64,000 nucleotides of DNA. Source: Hyphomicrobiales bacterium (GTDB taxonomy: Bacteria > Pseudomonadota > Alphaproteobacteria > Rhizobiales > Rhizobiaceae). The stretch spans positions 32,317 through 96,316 of the forward strand of contig UBXG01000001.1 in NCBI GenBank assembly GCA_900469475.1. Reading direction: 5' to 3'. Under the pieces are notes generated by a model that did not search any database, was not told the origin of the DNA, and was given only the letters and a program-made list of their open reading frames with translations. Of the stretch, positions 62,458 to 64,000 are shown piece by piece; the first letter of the stretch is position 1, and every line of letters begins with the position of its first letter. The translations under genes and the position numbers were made by a program.

Positions 62458-63944
62458 GCGCCCTCCCCGGCAAAGGAAGCCGCCAGCACATTTTCCTCCG
62501 TAATTTCGTCTCCAACCAGCTCGGCGACGATGGCGCCGTCGCGAAAGACATAGGCGCGGTCGCAGAGCCGGATCTCGTCCATTTCCGTCGAATACCAGAT
62601 AAATGTCCGGCCGGACGAAGCCTCGTCACTCAAGATCCTGTAGACCTCCTGCTTGGTACCGATATCGACACCGCGCATGGGATCGTCCATCAGCACGATC
62701 GGCGCAGTCGTTGCCAAGGCGCGGGCGAACAGCACTTTCTGCTGATTGCCACCGGACAGGGACAAGATGCCATTTGCCATCGTCGGCGTACGGATTTCGA
62801 TGCGGCCCCTCCAGTCGGCACCGAGGCGATCCTCGCGCCCGCGATCGACGACCGACAGTCGCGAAAAGTCGCCCAGTGAGGCGATGCTGAGGTTTTTCAG
62901 GATGCTCCAAAGCGGAAAGGTGCCGTTCAAGCTGCGGTCGCCCGCGACGAAGGCGATATTACCTTGCCTGCCCGGCAGCCAGTTGTGCGAAAGCGAGCGA
63001 TGAAGATCGAGCAGCATGTCAGTCTGGCCATGACCAGCAAGCCCGGCAAGTCCTATCACTTCACCCTTGCGAGCATTGAAGCCAAGGCCTCGGCCTCCTC
63101 GCGCCGGCAGTGCAAGCAAAGGAGACGATGCGGCGCCTTCCCCGCTGCTGCGCTTGCGATCTTGTTCCTTGACGACACTGCCCATTGCCTGGACCAGGCT
63201 GTGGACGGTGAAGTCCTGAGCGATGCGATCGGCGACGACGCGGCCGTCCTTCATGACCAGAATGCGGCTCGCGGTCGAAAGGATCTCGCCAAGAATATGC
63301 GAGATCAACATGACTGCGCCGCCCGCCTGCACGAAGCTGCGCACATAGGTCATCAGCTGAGCGGCCAGTCCGGCATCGAGGGATGAGGTCGGCTCATCGA
63401 GGATAACCAGCTTCGGTTTCTCGCCGACGGCACAAAAGGTGATTGCGATCTCTACCATCTGCCGCTCGGCGATCGAGAGTTCGCCGACGGTCCGCATGAC
63501 GTCGATCCTGTGACCGGCGAAAATTTCGTCGAGCTTGGCGCGAACGATTGTGGCCGCCTGTCGCCGCCAGCTCCAGCCGGCAAGGCCGCGATGGACCACC
63601 CGCATGTTCTCGACGACGGTGAGATTCGGCGCAAGTGACAATTCCTGAAAGACGCAGCGTATGCCGTGGGCGCGCGCCGCATTGATGCCGTGCACGCTGT
63701 CGTCTCCCTCATAGGTGACGCTACCCTCGTGCGGGCTGAGGCCGCCGTTTATGACGTTGACGATCGTCGATTTTCCGGCGCCATTATGGCCAACAAGTCC
63801 GATGCACTCGCCGGCAAGAACCGTCAGATCGGCGCCATCGAGCGCCTTTACGGCACCGAAATGCACCTTGATGCCACGGGCGGTGACGACGGCCTGCGGG
63901 CTGGCATCCTGTCTCTTCAAAGCATTATCTTTGGCTGCAATCAT
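62454..63944 (-). CDS. Sugar ABC importer ATP-binding protein
   Basis: 496 aa with two nucleotide-binding domains. The first is complete (Walker A GHNGAGKST, signature LSIAERQMVEIAI, Walker B LVILDEPTSSLD). The second has a degraded P-loop (GLAGLAGHGQTDML) and Walker B VLMDDPMRGVDIG, but keeps LSGGNQQKVLFARAL. The second domain is also shortened before its P-loop. RbsA-type importers tolerate a weak second site. Its binding protein gene should lie to the right of the window, beyond the stem-loop at the edge. Confidence 0.88.
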   Translation of the reverse strand: MIAAKDNALKRQDASPQAVVTARGIKVHFGAVKALDGADLTVLAGECIGLVGHNGAGKSTIVNVINGGLSPHEGSVTYEGDDSVHGINAARAHGIRCVFQELSLAPNLTVVENMRVVHRGLAGWSWRRQAATIVRAKLDEIFAGHRIDVMRTVGELSIAERQMVEIAITFCAVGEKPKLVILDEPTSSLDAGLAAQLMTYVRSFVQAGGAVMLISHILGEILSTASRILVMKDGRVVADRIAQDFTVHSLVQAMGSVVKEQDRKRSSGEGAASSPLLALPARGGRGLGFNARKGEVIGLAGLAGHGQTDMLLDLHRSLSHNWLPGRQGNIAFVAGDRSLNGTFPLWSILKNLSIASLGDFSRLSVVDRGREDRLGADWRGRIEIRTPTMANGILSLSGGNQQKVLFARALATTAPIVLMDDPMRGVDIGTKQEVYRILSDEASSGRTFIWYSTEMDEIRLCDRAYVFRDGAIVAELVGDEITEENVLAASFAGEGA

Positions 63945-63974
63945 GGATCGTCCGGGTCGGGCGTTTGATCGGCA

Positions 63975-64000
63975 GGCGCCGCCTCTTTAGCGGCGGCGCC
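63975..64000 (-). terminator. Stem-loop upstream of the ABC ATPase gene
   Basis: GGCGCCGCC and GGCGGCGCC (9-bp perfect stem, 8-nt loop) at the window edge, about 30 bp before the ATPase start. Such stem-loops often follow the binding protein gene in sugar ABC operons and reduce expression of the downstream genes. No coding sequence is visible in 63945-64000. Confidence 0.5.

Noticed and set aside
1..64000. Transposons, integrases, CRISPR arrays, tRNA or rRNA genes
   Set aside because: No transposase or recombinase motifs, no regular short repeats with spacers and no cloverleaf or rRNA-like stretch were noticed; a covariance-model scan would be needed to exclude small RNAs.

Overview
The window comes from an alphaproteobacterium of the Rhizobiales, most likely Rhizobium or a close relative. 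Pointers are the complete erythritol (ery) locus in its rhizobial/Brucella form, the BcsN-type cellulose operon, a vicibactin-like (vbs) siderophore cluster with an RpoI-type ECF sigma factor, TGA-N9-TCA boxes of the RirA/IRO type in the iron-gene promoters, high GC, and many ABC sugar importers. No rRNA, tRNA, insertion sequence, CRISPR array or replication gene was seen.

Layout. (1) 1-7250: mixed genes. These are the edge of an exported protein, a DUF1402 protein with a lytic-transglycosylase-like pattern, a GT29 (sialyltransferase)-like protein, a ROK repressor divergent from a glycerophosphodiester phosphodiesterase, and an exopolysaccharide flippase/pyruvyltransferase pair. (2) 7265-19900: the erythritol locus. 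Leftward are eryA-eryB-eryC-eryD and a second unit eryR-eryH-eryI. Rightward is the importer (DUF2291 protein, eryE, eryF, eryG). The 860 bp between the two arms holds a perfect 10-bp inverted repeat (probable operator) and two small ORFs. (3) 19960-25710: a second set made of a DeoR regulator, an FGGY kinase and a GlpD-like dehydrogenase, parallel to EryA/EryB, followed by a mannitol-dehydrogenase-family gene with its own operator-like repeat. (4) 26041-49410: the siderophore region. Leftward from 33682 are an IucB-type acyltransferase, a MATE exporter, two PLP enzymes (Cys/Met-metabolism type and LysA type), a cytochrome P450 and an LpxL-type acyltransferase. Rightward are a one-module NRPS with thioesterase, an IucD-like N-hydroxylase and a phosphopantetheinyl transferase, then the ECF sigma factor, a GNAT, fhuC-fhuD-fhuB, and lastly a TonB-dependent receptor divergent from an esterase. 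(5) 49537-58835: cellulose operon bcsN-bcsA-bcsB-bcsZ-TPR protein, behind a promoter carrying a CtrA-type TTAA-N7-TTAAC site. (6) 58913-64000: an unknown 144-aa protein and a leftward sugar ABC importer unit (ATPase, two permeases, SMP-30 lactonase).

How the parts work together. Erythritol enters through EryEFG, is phosphorylated by EryA, oxidised by EryB, and isomerised by EryC, EryH and EryI to D-erythrose 4-phosphate for the pentose phosphate pathway. In the iron region, low iron should relieve RirA at the four boxes. That would turn on the sigma factor with the uptake genes, the biosynthetic arms, the receptor and the esterase. The hydroxylase resembles the lysine type (IucD) more than the ornithine type, a LysA-like gene is present, and the NRPS condensation domain has lost its catalytic histidine. 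The product is therefore probably an ester-containing, thioesterase-oligomerised hydroxamate related to vicibactin but not certainly identical. This is the best candidate here for something undescribed.
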